DNA of 64,000 nucleotides from Mayfieldus sp963740555 (GTDB lineage Bacteria > Actinomycetota > Thermoleophilia > Solirubrobacterales > 70-9): positions 1 to 64,000 of the forward strand of contig CAVUES010000012.1 of the NCBI GenBank assembly GCA_963740555.1, in the 5' to 3' direction. Every line of letters starts with the position of its first letter. The first letter of the stretch is position 1. Shown here piece by piece: positions 1 to 8,801 of this stretch. The notes under the pieces were generated by a model, which was given only the letters and a program-made list of their open reading frames with translations, did no database searches and was not told the DNA's origin. A program made the position numbers and the translations under genes.

Positions 1-13
1 GAAAGCGACAGCG

Positions 14-1327
14 TCAGGGGGGTGAGCGGCGGTCGACCACCCGAACCGCCTTACCCTCGCTGCGCGGGACGGTCTCCGGCTCGACCACCTCGACGGCGAT
101 CCTGATTCCGGTGTGGTCCCGCATCAGGCCCTCGAGGCGCTCGCCGAGGGCCGCACGGTCAACGCCTTCGCCGGCCGGCTCGCAGTGGACCGTCAGCTCG
201 TCCACATGGCCGGGGCGCTCGACGATCAGCTGGTAGTGGGGTGCGACGTCCTCGACGCTCAGCAGCAGATGCTCGATCTGGGACGGAAACAGGTTTACGC
301 CGCGGATGATCAGCATGTCGTCGAGCCGACCCCGCAGGTCGCGCAGGCGAGCCAACGTGCGCCCACAGGCGCAGGGCTCCGCCGTCAGCGATCCGATGTC
401 GCCGGTCCGGTAGCGGATCAGCGGCAGCGCCTCCTTCGTGAGGCTCGTGAAGACGAGCTCCCCCGCCTCCCCGTCCGGAAGCGGTTCGCCGCTCCGCGGG
501 TCGAGGACCTCGACCAGGAAGTGGTCCTCCTGAACGTGCAATCCGTCCTGGGCCGGGCACTCGGCAGCAACCCCGGGCCCGCACATCTCCGAGAGGCCGT
601 AGTTGTTGATCGCGGTCAGCCCCAGCTCGCGCTCGATCTGCTCCCGCATCCCCTCGGTCCACGGCTCGCCGCCGAAGAGGCCGATCTCGAGGGCCTGCTG
701 GAGAGGATCGATACCGGCGTCGCGGATCGCCTGGGCGATGACAAGCGCGTAGGAGGGCGTCGAGACCAGGACCTGGCCGCCGAGGTCCTCCAGCAGCATC
801 GCCTGGCGGGCCGTGCGGCCGCCCGAGACCGGGACCACGGTTGCGCCGATTCTCTCCGCGCCGTCGTGGAACCCCAGCCCGCCGGTGAACAGCCCATAGC
901 CGTTGGCGTTGTGGACGACCATCCCCGGGCGGACGCCGGCCATCGTCATGCAGCGGGCCATCAGCTCGGCCCAGTTGTCGAGGTCGGCGCGGGTGTAGGC
1001 GACGACGGTCGGCTTGCCGTGGGTCCCGCTGGAGGCATGGACGCGGACGATCTGCTCGCGTGGGACCGCGAGCAGGCCGAACGGATAGTGCTCGCGCAGC
1101 TCGGCCTTGCCGCTGAACGGGATCCGCGCGAGATCGTCGCGCGATCGGACTTCCTCCGGGGAATCGATGCCGGCCTCGGCGAGACGCGCGGCGCCGGGCG
1201 GCTGCCCCTCCAGGACCCGCGCAACCGTTGCCCGCAGGCGCGCGAACTGAACCGCCCGCAGCTCGTCGCGCGACGCCCTCTCGATCGGATCGCGGATCGC
1301 CGCCTCAGAGAGCGCGCTGGTGGGCAT
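14..1327 (-). CDS. paaK: Phenylacetate-CoA ligase (PaaK family)
   Basis: AMP-forming acyl-CoA ligase of the phenylacetate-CoA ligase family, 437 aa, close to the usual length. It should activate phenylacetate or a substituted aryl acetate to its CoA thioester in the cytoplasm. The ATP-binding loop SSGTHGKPT lies at residues 99-107, the YGLSE motif near 240 and RYRTGD near 308; the C-terminal swivel domain is complete. The ATG at 1327 follows a GAGGAG ribosome binding site inside the preceding gene, so the two reading frames overlap by 23 bases and are probably translationally coupled. The upstream partner is a DpgC-like enzyme that acts on arylacetyl-CoA, which fits a CoA-activation step. The true substrate (phenylacetate, hydroxylated or methoxylated) cannot be read from sequence. 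Confidence 0.93.
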   Translation of the reverse strand: MPTSALSEAAIRDPIERASRDELRAVQFARLRATVARVLEGQPPGAARLAEAGIDSPEEVRSRDDLARIPFSGKAELREHYPFGLLAVPREQIVRVHASSGTHGKPTVVAYTRADLDNWAELMARCMTMAGVRPGMVVHNANGYGLFTGGLGFHDGAERIGATVVPVSGGRTARQAMLLEDLGGQVLVSTPSYALVIAQAIRDAGIDPLQQALEIGLFGGEPWTEGMREQIERELGLTAINNYGLSEMCGPGVAAECPAQDGLHVQEDHFLVEVLDPRSGEPLPDGEAGELVFTSLTKEALPLIRYRTGDIGSLTAEPCACGRTLARLRDLRGRLDDMLIIRGVNLFPSQIEHLLLSVEDVAPHYQLIVERPGHVDELTVHCEPAGEGVDRAALGERLEGLMRDHTGIRIAVEVVEPETVPRSEGKAVRVVDRRSPP

Positions 1328-2705
1328 TCCAGTTCTCCTCGAGGTTGCGGACCAGGGCCGGGCTCAGGTAGCAGTACGCCTGCTCGATCGCATAGGTCGC
1401 CATGTACTCGCGGAAGCGGTCCAGCGGCTCCTGGCCGACGCGCAAGGCGCGGCGGTTGGCCGCCGCGTTGACGAGACCGGAGCTGGTCAAGGTTTCGATG
1501 CGGGCCTCGATCGCCGCGTCCACCTCCCCCGCCTCGACGACCTCGTCGCAGATCAGCTCCGCGGGCGGCGTCCCCGCCTTGAACTCGAGCCCGGAGATGA
1601 TCGCCTGCCGTGCCAGCCGGTCGCCGACGAAGCGCGGGAGTCGCAGGTTGGAAGCGCCGGGGATGATCCCCTCCTTGCGGGCAGGCAGGTAGAGGCGGCA
1701 GCCGCGGGTCGCGATCACGTGGTCGACGACGTGAAGCAGCTGGCAGGCTCCGCCGATCGCATAAGTCTCCGCCGTCGCGATCCAGAGCTTCTCGGTCGTG
1801 TCCTCGGGCTCGCCGGGGCGAAACTCGGGCCCGGTCAGCCCGCGGTAGATCTTGTTCACGAAGCCGAGGTCGCGGGTGAGGAAGAACCGATACGGCAGCG
1901 AGCCGCGATAGAGCCGGGTCAGGTTGAGGCCCGACCCGAGGATCCGGGCGCCGTCATAGCTGGGGTGCTCGACCGCCCCGCCGCGCAGCACCCCAACCTC
2001 GATCTCGGGATCGAGCAGGATCAGGTCGACGCCGGTCTCGGTCGCCGCCAGGGTCGTCTCGTCCTCGGCATTGAGGTGGCGCGGATTGCGCATCTCGAGG
2101 ATTCCGGCCCGACCCCGACGGGTCACGTGGACGGTTCCGAAGTCAGCGACACCGGTGGCGCGGAAGTCCTCGAGGCGTTCCAGAGCCTCGCCCGTCGGGC
2201 GCAGCATCGTGTGGACCAGGTGGGCACCGGCGCGTGGCGAGGAGAGGACGTGGCCCAGCAGCAGACCCTGGGCGATCTCGACGCCCTCCTTCTCGGCCAG
2301 CGGCCGCTCCAGCTCCGCCGCAATCGCCTCGCGGGTCGGCGTCAGGCCCGGAAACCGCTCCGCCGCCGAGAAGACCAGCTCCTCGTCGCGCAGCTCCCGG
2401 GTCAGGTCGTCGGTGAGGGCCGCGTAGAGGTTCTCGGCATGTGAGCGAAGGAAGCGCTCGCGCGCCTCGTTCAGCGCCTCGGCGATCGCCCCCGCGGCCT
2501 GCCGCTCGCCGTCGCTTCGATCCGGCCGGGCCGGCAGCCGGGCGAGAAGGCGCTCCCCGCGGACCATGAACTCGCCGGCTGCGCGCCATTGCTCGTCGAA
2601 GCCACCGTCGCCGATCGGTGCGAGCGCCGTCCATGCCCCAACTTCGTCCTGCGGGAGCCCAGCTCCCTCGATGACGCCGGCCGGTAAGGGGGTCGTCGTC
2701 GCCAT
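1305..2705 (-). CDS. DpgC-like (3,5-dihydroxyphenyl)acetyl-CoA 1,2-dioxygenase
   Basis: Crotonase-fold protein of 466 aa that resembles DpgC, the cofactor-free dioxygenase that converts 3,5-dihydroxyphenylacetyl-CoA and O2 to the arylglyoxylate with loss of CoA. Family-typical segments are HLNAEDETTLAATETGVDL, the EVGVLRGGAVEHPSY stretch, AIGGACQLLHVVDHVIA and EGIIPGASNLRLPRF. An alpha-helical N-terminal region of about 190 residues precedes the crotonase core, as in DpgC. The start is ATG at 2705 behind a strong GGAGGAG site; longer readings would run through a palindromic repeat. It is first in a two-gene operon with the PaaK homologue. DpgC is known from glycopeptide antibiotic synthesis, but no antibiotic genes are visible here, so a catabolic role is inferred. 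Confidence 0.85.
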   Translation of the reverse strand: MATTTPLPAGVIEGAGLPQDEVGAWTALAPIGDGGFDEQWRAAGEFMVRGERLLARLPARPDRSDGERQAAGAIAEALNEARERFLRSHAENLYAALTDDLTRELRDEELVFSAAERFPGLTPTREAIAAELERPLAEKEGVEIAQGLLLGHVLSSPRAGAHLVHTMLRPTGEALERLEDFRATGVADFGTVHVTRRGRAGILEMRNPRHLNAEDETTLAATETGVDLILLDPEIEVGVLRGGAVEHPSYDGARILGSGLNLTRLYRGSLPYRFFLTRDLGFVNKIYRGLTGPEFRPGEPEDTTEKLWIATAETYAIGGACQLLHVVDHVIATRGCRLYLPARKEGIIPGASNLRLPRFVGDRLARQAIISGLEFKAGTPPAELICDEVVEAGEVDAAIEARIETLTSSGLVNAAANRRALRVGQEPLDRFREYMATYAIEQAYCYLSPALVRNLEENWNAHQRAL

Positions 2706-2729
2706 CAACCGCTCTCCTCCGAAATCCAA

Positions 2730-2783
2730 TTGCGGCGGCTTCGCCGCCTGACATGGCTCTGCCGCGACACTTTGTGTCGCGGC
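2730..2783 (+). repeat. Double-hairpin palindromic repeat, copy R1
   Basis: A 54-base unit with two hairpins: GGCGGC/GCCGCC around a TTC loop, then a 9-bp stem CCGCGACAC/GTGTCGCGG (2762-2782) around TTT. A TGACATG linker separates them. It lies in the divergent promoter region of the DpgC-like gene and acetoacetyl-CoA synthetase. The same unit recurs at 17834-17887 and 31471-31524, with a decayed copy at 31404-31460. Because this copy is between divergent genes, it is not simply a terminator. Confidence 0.85.
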
Positions 2784-2837
2784 CAAACAGAAACCGACAA
2801 TACGCGAGCCGTGCTGCGGGTAGCCTCTGCGACCGGA

Positions 2838-4820
2838 ATGAGCGAGGTTGGAGAGGTGCTGTGGACCCCGCCCGCGGACGTGCGGGAGACGACGCAGCTG
2901 GGCCGCTTCCTCGACTTCGTCCGCGACTCCCGCGGCGAGGACTTCGCCGACTACGACGAGCTGTGGCGCTGGTCGGTGTCGGACCTGGAGGGGTTCTGGA
3001 GCTCGATCTGGGACTTCTTCGAGGTGCGGGCGCAGACGCCGTACGAGCAGGTGCTGGGCTCGCGTGAGATGCCTGGAGCTGAGTGGTTCACCGGGGCGCG
3101 CCTCAACTACGCCGAGCACATGCTCGGCACCGACGAGGACACAGACCGAGTCGCGATCATCGCCCGCTCGCAGACGCGCGACCCCTTTGAGCTCAGCTTC
3201 GGCGACCTGCGCGAACAGGTTGCGGCGGCGCGCGCCGGGCTCCAGCGCCTCGGGGTCGGGCAAGGCGACCGGGTCGTCGCCTACCTGCCCAACATCCCCG
3301 AGACCCTTGTCGCCTTTCTGGCGGCCGCCAGCCTCGGAGCCGTGTGGTCCAGCTGCGCGCCCGAGTTCGGCCCGCGGGCGGTGGTCGACCGCTTCGCAAC
3401 CGTGGAGCCGAAGGTCCTGCTCGCGATCGCGGGCTACCGCTATGGAGAGAAGCCGATCGATCGCCGCCCCGAGGTGGCCGAGGTCCGCGCCGCCCTACCG
3501 ACGCTCGAGCACGTCGTCCACGTCCCCTACATCGGCGGCGAGCAGGACGCGCTGCCCGAGGCGGTCGATTGGGAGGACGTGCTTGCCGAGTCGGGGCCGC
3601 TGGCGTTCGACCCGGTGCCGTTCGACCACCCGCTCTACGTGCTGTTCTCCTCCGGGACGACAGGCTTGCCGAAGGCGATCGTCCACCGCCACGGCGGCAT
3701 CCTCGTAGAGCACCTCAAGAACGAGGGCCTGAGCTGGGACCTGGGGCCCGGCGACCGGCTGATGTGGTTCACGACCACGGCCTGGATGATGTGGAACGCC
3801 CTCGTCTCGACCCTGCTGCTGCGGGCCTCGGTCGTGATGCTGGACGGCAACCCGATGTACCCGGACCTCTCCGCCCAGTGGCGGCTCGCCGAGGAGCTGA
3901 GGCCGACGCTGATGGGGGCCGTGCCGGCGATGCTGATGGGCTGTCGCAAGGCGGGTGTCGACCTGCACGAGCTCGACCTCTCGAGCATCCGGCAGCTGGC
4001 AGCCGCCGGATCGCCGCTGCCCGCGGAGGGCTTCGACTGGGTCTATGAGCAGCTCGGTGCCGACGTGCTGCTCAACGTCGGCAGCGGCGGCACCGACGTC
4101 TGCACCGGGCTCGTGCAGGGGTCGCCGATGCAGCCGGTCTATCGCGGTGAGATCGCCGGCCGCTGCCTCGCCGTCGACTCGGCCGCCTATGACGAGAACG
4201 GCGAGCCGGTGGTCGGCGAGCTCGGCGAATTGGTGCTGCGGTCGCCGATGCCCTCGATGCCGGCCGGGTTCTGGAACGATCCCGACGGCTCGCGCTACCG
4301 CAGCACCTATTTCGACTTCTTCCCCGGTGTCTGGCGCTTCGGCGACTGGATCATGTTCAGCGAGCGCGGCAGCTGCGTGGTCAGCGGCCGCTCCGACGCG
4401 ACCCTGAACCGCGGCGGCGTGCGCCTCGGCACCGGCGAGTTCTACGCCGTGATCGAGGACCTCGACGAAGTGACCGACAGCCTCGTCGTCCACCTCGAGG
4501 ACCCCGGCGGCGGGCCGGGCGAGCTGATCCTGTTCGTCAGCCTCGCCGAGGGAGTGGAGCTGGACGACGAGCTGCGGAAGCGGATCGCGGCCGCGCTGCG
4601 CGGCGCGCTGTCGCCGCGCCACGTGCCCGACACCGTGGAAGCCGTGCCGACGATCCCCCGCACCCTGACCCAGAAGAAGCTCGAGCTGCCGGTGAAGCGC
4701 ATCCTGCTCGGCGAGGCGGCCGAGAAGGTGGCGAGCCGAGACGCGCTCGCCGACCCGAAGGCGATCGAGGCGTTCGTCGACTACGCGGCGCGGCGGCAGG
4801 CAGCCGCGACCGCGTCGTAG
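2838..4820 (+). CDS. Acetoacetyl-CoA synthetase
   Basis: Cytoplasmic AMP-forming ligase of 660 aa that activates acetoacetate to acetoacetyl-CoA, feeding ketone-body carbon into acetyl-CoA. The N-terminal cap domain (FLDFVRDSRGEDFADYDELW) and the motif EWFTGARLNYAEHML are typical of AcsA/AacS enzymes. The ATP loop FSSGTTGLPKAIVH lies near residue 270. The motif WMMWN and the C-terminal lysine region TLTQKKLELPVK near 614 are present. The ATG at 2838 gives the expected length; reading from further upstream would translate the R1 repeat. It is transcribed away from the DpgC-like/PaaK pair. Acetoacetate is a possible end product of aromatic or leucine catabolism. Confidence 0.88.
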   Translation: MSEVGEVLWTPPADVRETTQLGRFLDFVRDSRGEDFADYDELWRWSVSDLEGFWSSIWDFFEVRAQTPYEQVLGSREMPGAEWFTGARLNYAEHMLGTDEDTDRVAIIARSQTRDPFELSFGDLREQVAAARAGLQRLGVGQGDRVVAYLPNIPETLVAFLAAASLGAVWSSCAPEFGPRAVVDRFATVEPKVLLAIAGYRYGEKPIDRRPEVAEVRAALPTLEHVVHVPYIGGEQDALPEAVDWEDVLAESGPLAFDPVPFDHPLYVLFSSGTTGLPKAIVHRHGGILVEHLKNEGLSWDLGPGDRLMWFTTTAWMMWNALVSTLLLRASVVMLDGNPMYPDLSAQWRLAEELRPTLMGAVPAMLMGCRKAGVDLHELDLSSIRQLAAAGSPLPAEGFDWVYEQLGADVLLNVGSGGTDVCTGLVQGSPMQPVYRGEIAGRCLAVDSAAYDENGEPVVGELGELVLRSPMPSMPAGFWNDPDGSRYRSTYFDFFPGVWRFGDWIMFSERGSCVVSGRSDATLNRGGVRLGTGEFYAVIEDLDEVTDSLVVHLEDPGGGPGELILFVSLAEGVELDDELRKRIAAALRGALSPRHVPDTVEAVPTIPRTLTQKKLELPVKRILLGEAAEKVASRDALADPKAIEAFVDYAARRQAAATAS

Positions 4821-4864
4821 CGCTCCCACGGCTGCCATGGCCGCTAGCAGCTAGCCTCTCTCGC

Positions 4865-5074
4865 TTGGCCGGTGAAGAGCTAGATCCGCAAGAGGCCCTT
4901 CGGGTCAAGAAGGCGACGATGCGCTGTCCCGCGTGTGGCGGTCGTGAATGGGTGAGCAGCGGGCAAGTTCAGCTCGTCGACAAGCCCAGCACCGAGGTCT
5001 ACCTGCTGTCCTGCAAATGGTGCGGATATGTCCGCATGCACGACCTCGACCTGCTGGCGCCGGAAAGCTCCTAG
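4865..5074 (+). CDS. Small zinc-ribbon protein
   Basis: Protein of 69 aa with two CxxC-type knuckles, CPACGG and CKWCG, separated by about 25 residues, which should bind one zinc ion. The rest is short and hydrophilic. TTG at 4865 gives a 14-residue leader before the ribbon; an in-frame ATG at 4919 would start just before the first cysteine and is a fair alternative. It is convergent with typA, with an 18-base gap. No specific function is known; such proteins are often nucleic-acid or protein adapters. Confidence 0.6.
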   Translation: MAGEELDPQEALRVKKATMRCPACGGREWVSSGQVQLVDKPSTEVYLLSCKWCGYVRMHDLDLLAPESS

Positions 5075-5092
5075 CCGCCAGCTTCACGACGT

Positions 5093-6922
5093 TCAGACCC
5101 GCGCCCGAGCCCGCCTCGCGTCCTTGACCCGGTCTGTCTTTCCCAGCACCGCCTTGCGCAACCGCACCGTCTCCGGCGTGATCTCCACGCACTCGTCCTC
5201 GCGCAGGAACTCCAGCGCCTGGTCGAGCGAAAGCTGCCGCGCAGGGATCAGCCGCAACAGCAAATCGGCGCTGGCGGCGCGGACGTTGGTCTGGTGCTTC
5301 TCTTTGATCGGGTTGACGTCGAGGTCGGCGGGGCGGGAGTTCTCGCCGATGATCATTCCCTCGTAGACCCGCTCTCCAGGGCCGACGAAGAGCGGTCCCC
5401 GCTCCTGCAGGTTGAAGAGAGCGAAGCTCGCCGTCTCACCAGCGCGGTCCGCGACCAGGGCACCGGTGGGGCGGGTGCGCATCTCCCCCGCCCACGGCTC
5501 CCAGCGCTCGAAGACGTGGTGCAGGATGCCGGTGCCTCGGGTCTCGGTCAGAAACTCGGTGCGAAAGCCGATCAGGCCACGCGCCGGCACCAGATAGTCG
5601 AGGCGCACCCAGCCGGTCGAGTGGTTGACCATCTGGTCGAGGCTGCCCTTGCGCAGGGCCAGCAGCTGGGTGACGACGCCGACGTACTCCTCGGGGACGT
5701 CGATCGCCAGCCGTTCGACCGGCTCGCAGGTGGTGCCGTCGATCTCGCGGGTCAGCACCCGCGGCTGGCTCGCGGTCAGCTCGAACCCCTCGCGGCGCAT
5801 CAATTCCAGCAGCACGACCAGCTGTAGCTCGCCGCGGCCCTGCACCTCCCAGGCGTCGGGGCGCTCGGTCTCGAGCACTCGGACCGAGACGTTGCCGACC
5901 AGCTCCTGGTCGAGGCGGGCGCGGATCTGGCGGGCGGTCAGCTTGTCGCCGTCGCGGCCGGCCAGGGGCGAGGTGTTGATGCCGACGATGATCGACAGCG
6001 AGGGCTCATCGACCGTGATCACCGGCAGCGGCCGTGGGTCCTGTGGATCGGCGAGCGTCTCGCCGATCGTCACCTCGGGCAACCCGGCGACGGCGATGAT
6101 CTCTCCTGGCCCAGCCTCCTCTGCCTCGACCCGCTCCAGCGCCTCGGTCACGTATAGACCGCTGACCGTCGCCGACTCGATCGAGCCGTCAGCCCGGCAC
6201 CAGGCGATCGGCGCCCCGGCGCGAATCGTCCCGTTGCGGACCCGGCAGAGCGCCATCCGCCCGAGATAGGGCGAGGCGTCCAGGTTGGTGACGTGGGCCT
6301 GGAGCGGATGCTCGGGGTCGTACTCGGGGGCCGGGATGCGCTTCAGCATCAGGTCGAGCAGCGGCCCCAGATCGCTGCCCTCCTCGCCCTCCTTAAGTGA
6401 TGCCCAGCCGGCGCGGGCGTTTGTGTAGACGATCGGGAACTCGATCTGCTCGGAGTCGGCGTCGAGGTCGAGGAAGAGCTCGTAGACCTCGTCGACGACC
6501 TCGGCGATCCGTGCGTCGGGCCGGTCGACCTTGTTGACGACGAGGATCACCGGCAGACGCGCTTCGAGCGCCTTGCGCAGCACGAAGCGGGTCTGCGGCA
6601 GCGGGCCCTCGGAGGCGTCGACCAGCAGCAGCACCCCATCGACCATGGTCAGGCCGCGCTCGACCTCGCCGCCGAAATCGGCGTGGCCGGGCGTGTCGAT
6701 GATGTTGATCTTGACCTCGCCGTGGTGGACGGCGGTGTTCTTGGCCAGGATCGTTATTCCCTTCTCGCGCTCGAGGTCCATCGAGTCCATCACCCGCTCG
6801 GCGACGTCCTGACCCGTGCGAAAGGCGCCCGACTGCCAGAGCATCGCGTCGACCAGGGTCGTCTTGCCGTGATCGACGTGGGCGACGATCGCGACGTTTC
6901 TGAGGTCTTCGCGGCGGGCCAT
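5093..6922 (-). CDS. typA: Ribosome-associated GTPase TypA/BipA
   Basis: Translational GTPase of 609 aa, the normal length for TypA/BipA, which binds ribosomes and assists large-subunit assembly and stress adaptation. The P-loop AHVDHGKTT lies at residues 14-22, the switch II motif DTPGHADF near 76 and the guanine-specificity motif NKVDRPDA near 130. EF-G-like domains and the TypA-specific C-terminal domain follow (GRGELQLVVLLELMRREGFE, VPARGLIGFRTEFLTETRG). The start is ATG at 6922. It is a stand-alone housekeeping gene and looks intact. Confidence 0.97.
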   Translation of the reverse strand: MARREDLRNVAIVAHVDHGKTTLVDAMLWQSGAFRTGQDVAERVMDSMDLEREKGITILAKNTAVHHGEVKINIIDTPGHADFGGEVERGLTMVDGVLLLVDASEGPLPQTRFVLRKALEARLPVILVVNKVDRPDARIAEVVDEVYELFLDLDADSEQIEFPIVYTNARAGWASLKEGEEGSDLGPLLDLMLKRIPAPEYDPEHPLQAHVTNLDASPYLGRMALCRVRNGTIRAGAPIAWCRADGSIESATVSGLYVTEALERVEAEEAGPGEIIAVAGLPEVTIGETLADPQDPRPLPVITVDEPSLSIIVGINTSPLAGRDGDKLTARQIRARLDQELVGNVSVRVLETERPDAWEVQGRGELQLVVLLELMRREGFELTASQPRVLTREIDGTTCEPVERLAIDVPEEYVGVVTQLLALRKGSLDQMVNHSTGWVRLDYLVPARGLIGFRTEFLTETRGTGILHHVFERWEPWAGEMRTRPTGALVADRAGETASFALFNLQERGPLFVGPGERVYEGMIIGENSRPADLDVNPIKEKHQTNVRAASADLLLRLIPARQLSLDQALEFLREDECVEITPETVRLRKAVLGKTDRVKDARRARARV

Positions 6923-6989
6923 CGGGGCGCGGGATGGTACGGGGCGGGAGTTCTCGGCCCGCGGTGCTCCTGCTTCGCGTTGGCTATGC

Positions 6990-7436
6990 CTACGCGGAGA
7001 TCAACCGCTCGAGCTTGTCGAAGCTGTCGGTCCAACCGTCCCGGTGAAGCGCACGACGCGGCTCGGTCTCGAACGGGCCCTGGGTTAAGGCAACCTCCGT
7101 CGATTCGCCGAGGTCCCGAAATGAGAGGTCAACCAGGTTCTCGACGTCGTCGGGATCGGGGTCCTCCCAGACGAACGTGAAGGCGAGGCGAACAGGCGGG
7201 TCGACTTCGCGGAACTCCCCCGTGAGATAGAAGGGGTCTCCTTCGGGAGGCTGCATCTCGAGGCGGTAGGTCTCTCCGACCTGAGGGACGAACTCCAGAC
7301 TCGGGATGGTGAAACCCTCCGGCCCCCACCACTTAGCCAACTCGCTCGAATCGCTGAAGGCCCCGAACACGACCGAGGGAACCGCGTCAAGAACGCGCTT
7401 CATCTCGAGCGTGAGCGCGCCCGATCGCGCCGCCAT
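6990..7436 (-). CDS. SRPBCC-family protein (AHSA1-like)
   Basis: Protein of 148 aa with the START/Bet v1-like AHSA1 pattern: a basic beta strand followed by PSVVFGAFSDSSELAKWWGP near residues 20-39, then FTFVWEDPDPDD and a C-terminal helix ending WTDSFDKLERLI. Members bind hydrophobic ligands in a helix-grip cavity; many are uncharacterised. The start is ATG at 7436. It is on the same strand as typA, separated by about 67 bases. Nothing links it to a specific pathway. Confidence 0.8.
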   Translation of the reverse strand: MAARSGALTLEMKRVLDAVPSVVFGAFSDSSELAKWWGPEGFTIPSLEFVPQVGETYRLEMQPPEGDPFYLTGEFREVDPPVRLAFTFVWEDPDPDDVENLVDLSFRDLGESTEVALTQGPFETEPRRALHRDGWTDSFDKLERLISA

Positions 7437-7485
7437 GCGTCGATCCTATCCGGGGGCCTGTTTGGCTCCGTACGAACCTGGCGAC

Positions 7486-8049
7486 CTAGGCGCTCTGCTC
7501 GATCAGTCCGCTGAAGAACTCGGTGTCGGCCGGCTGCAGCTGGCAGATCTCGAGGAAGTGACCGAGCTCCGCCGTCATGTCGACGTAGCCCGCCCGCACC
7601 CGATCGGGGATCAGCACCGTGTAGTCGAAGCGCTTGCCCTGGGCGGCGAGCAGGTTGCCGATCGACTCCCAGACGTCGTCGCCCAGGGGAACGAAGGACG
7701 CCAGATGATGAAGGCGCAGACCGAAAGCGCCGTCCTCGGGCAGGGCGCGGCGGTAGAAGTCGACCTCACCGGCGACTGGCTCGATGATCTCCACAATCGT
7801 GCCGCCGCGGGCGCCCATCCCGACCCGCACCTTCCAATCCGCCGGCTCGTCACCCTTGAGGAAGGTCGCCCCCTCGGTCGGCAATTCGGTGAAGTTCTCG
7901 ATCCCGAAACGATCGCGCAGCAGCTCGACCCCGCGGTCGAAGTCGGACGTCACCCAGCAGATCTGCCAGATGTTGGCGAATAGGTCGCCCAGCGCCTCGA
8001 TCGGACGCGGATCAGCGAACAGCCCGGCGGTGGGGCGGGCGGTGCTCAT
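7486..8049 (-). CDS. VOC-family (glyoxalase/bleomycin resistance-like) protein
   Basis: Protein of 187 aa with a vicinal-oxygen-chelate signature: an N-terminal strand IWQICWVTSDFDRGVELL, a central region VRVGMGARGGTIVEIIEP ending one betaalphabetabetabeta module, and LRLHHLASFVPLGDDVWE with a metal-type histidine in the second. The start ATG at 8049 overlaps the stop of the alpha/beta hydrolase gene by 4 bases. It is the last gene of the six-gene operon that starts with the TPP decarboxylase, so it probably acts on the same substrate family, for example as a lyase, isomerase or dioxygenase. The reaction cannot be assigned. Confidence 0.78.
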   Translation of the reverse strand: MSTARPTAGLFADPRPIEALGDLFANIWQICWVTSDFDRGVELLRDRFGIENFTELPTEGATFLKGDEPADWKVRVGMGARGGTIVEIIEPVAGEVDFYRRALPEDGAFGLRLHHLASFVPLGDDVWESIGNLLAAQGKRFDYTVLIPDRVRAGYVDMTAELGHFLEICQLQPADTEFFSGLIEQSA

Positions 8050-8801
8050 CGCACCACCTGCCGGTCTCCACCGATCCTGGTGACGAGCTTGTCGACGGCG
8101 TCCGCCAGTTCCGCCGTCCGCGAGAGCATCGGCGAGTGGTCGGTCTCGATCTCGATCACGTCCTCGATCGCGTTCTCGGCAACCATGCGCCGCTGCAGGG
8201 CGGGCGGGATCGAGCGATCGCGCGTGCAGAGGACGTAGGCCCGCGGGATCGCGTCGAGTGCCCCGTCGGGTATCCGCACCTGCTGCGTGAACGGCGCCGC
8301 CGCCTGGTGACAGTGCTGCGGATAGGCCCAATCGAAGTCCTCGTCGGAGGTTTCCCCGTACTCCGCGCTCTTGGATGCCTCGTAGGGCATCGTCGCCGCC
8401 GGCGGGTCGCCCTCGACCACCATGTTGGCCTGGATCTGGTCGCCGGCGCCCTCGGGCAGCTTGGTGAGGTCGATCAGGCTCTGGCCGTCCTGTGGCACGA
8501 AGGCGGCGATGTAGACGATTCCGGCCACCTTCTCCGGGTGGCGGGCGCCGGCCTGCGTCGATACGACGCCGCCCATACTGCTCGGCACCAGCACCGCGGG
8601 CTCGGGGCGCTCGTCCAGCTGGGCGACGACTCGGTCGACGTAGGCATCCAGCGTCACCTCCGCGATCGGGGTCGGATCTTCGCCCGACCCGGGAAGGTCA
8701 AGCGTCTCGACGGTGTGACCGGCCTCCTCCAGGGGCGCGACGAGACGCTCCCATTTCCAGGCCCCCGCGAAGGCGCCGTGGACCAGTACCAGCCGCGCCA
8801 T
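8046..8801 (-). CDS. Alpha/beta hydrolase (methylesterase/hydroxynitrile-lyase-like)
   Basis: Protein of 251 aa. The N-terminal VLVHGAFAGAWKWERL (5-20) and the nucleophile region AVLVPSSMGGVV (69-80) place it with plant-type methylesterase/hydroxynitrile lyase-like hydrolases. The nucleophile is S75; the elbow reads P-S-S-M-G rather than G-x-S-x-G. The likely catalytic acid is in CTRDRSI near 195 and the histidine in ETDHSPM near 222, so the triad looks complete. It starts one base from the end of the alcohol dehydrogenase gene and overlaps the VOC gene by 4 bases. Hydrolysis of an aryl ester or a ring-cleavage product is plausible but unproven. Confidence 0.85.
   Translation of the reverse strand: MARLVLVHGAFAGAWKWERLVAPLEEAGHTVETLDLPGSGEDPTPIAEVTLDAYVDRVVAQLDERPEPAVLVPSSMGGVVSTQAGARHPEKVAGIVYIAAFVPQDGQSLIDLTKLPEGAGDQIQANMVVEGDPPAATMPYEASKSAEYGETSDEDFDWAYPQHCHQAAAPFTQQVRIPDGALDAIPRAYVLCTRDRSIPPALQRRMVAENAIEDVIEIETDHSPMLSRTAELADAVDKLVTRIGGDRQVVR

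Noticed and set aside
113..1471. Long plus-strand ORF opposite paaK (452 codons)
   Set aside because: It is an antisense shadow in high-G+C DNA; its protein is Arg/Ala/Asp-rich with no family pattern, while the opposite strand has clear PaaK motifs.
2706..3263. N-terminal extension of the DpgC-like ORF
   Set aside because: It would translate the R1 repeat and the antisense of the acetoacetyl-CoA synthetase gene; a strong GGAGGAG site marks ATG 2705 as the start.
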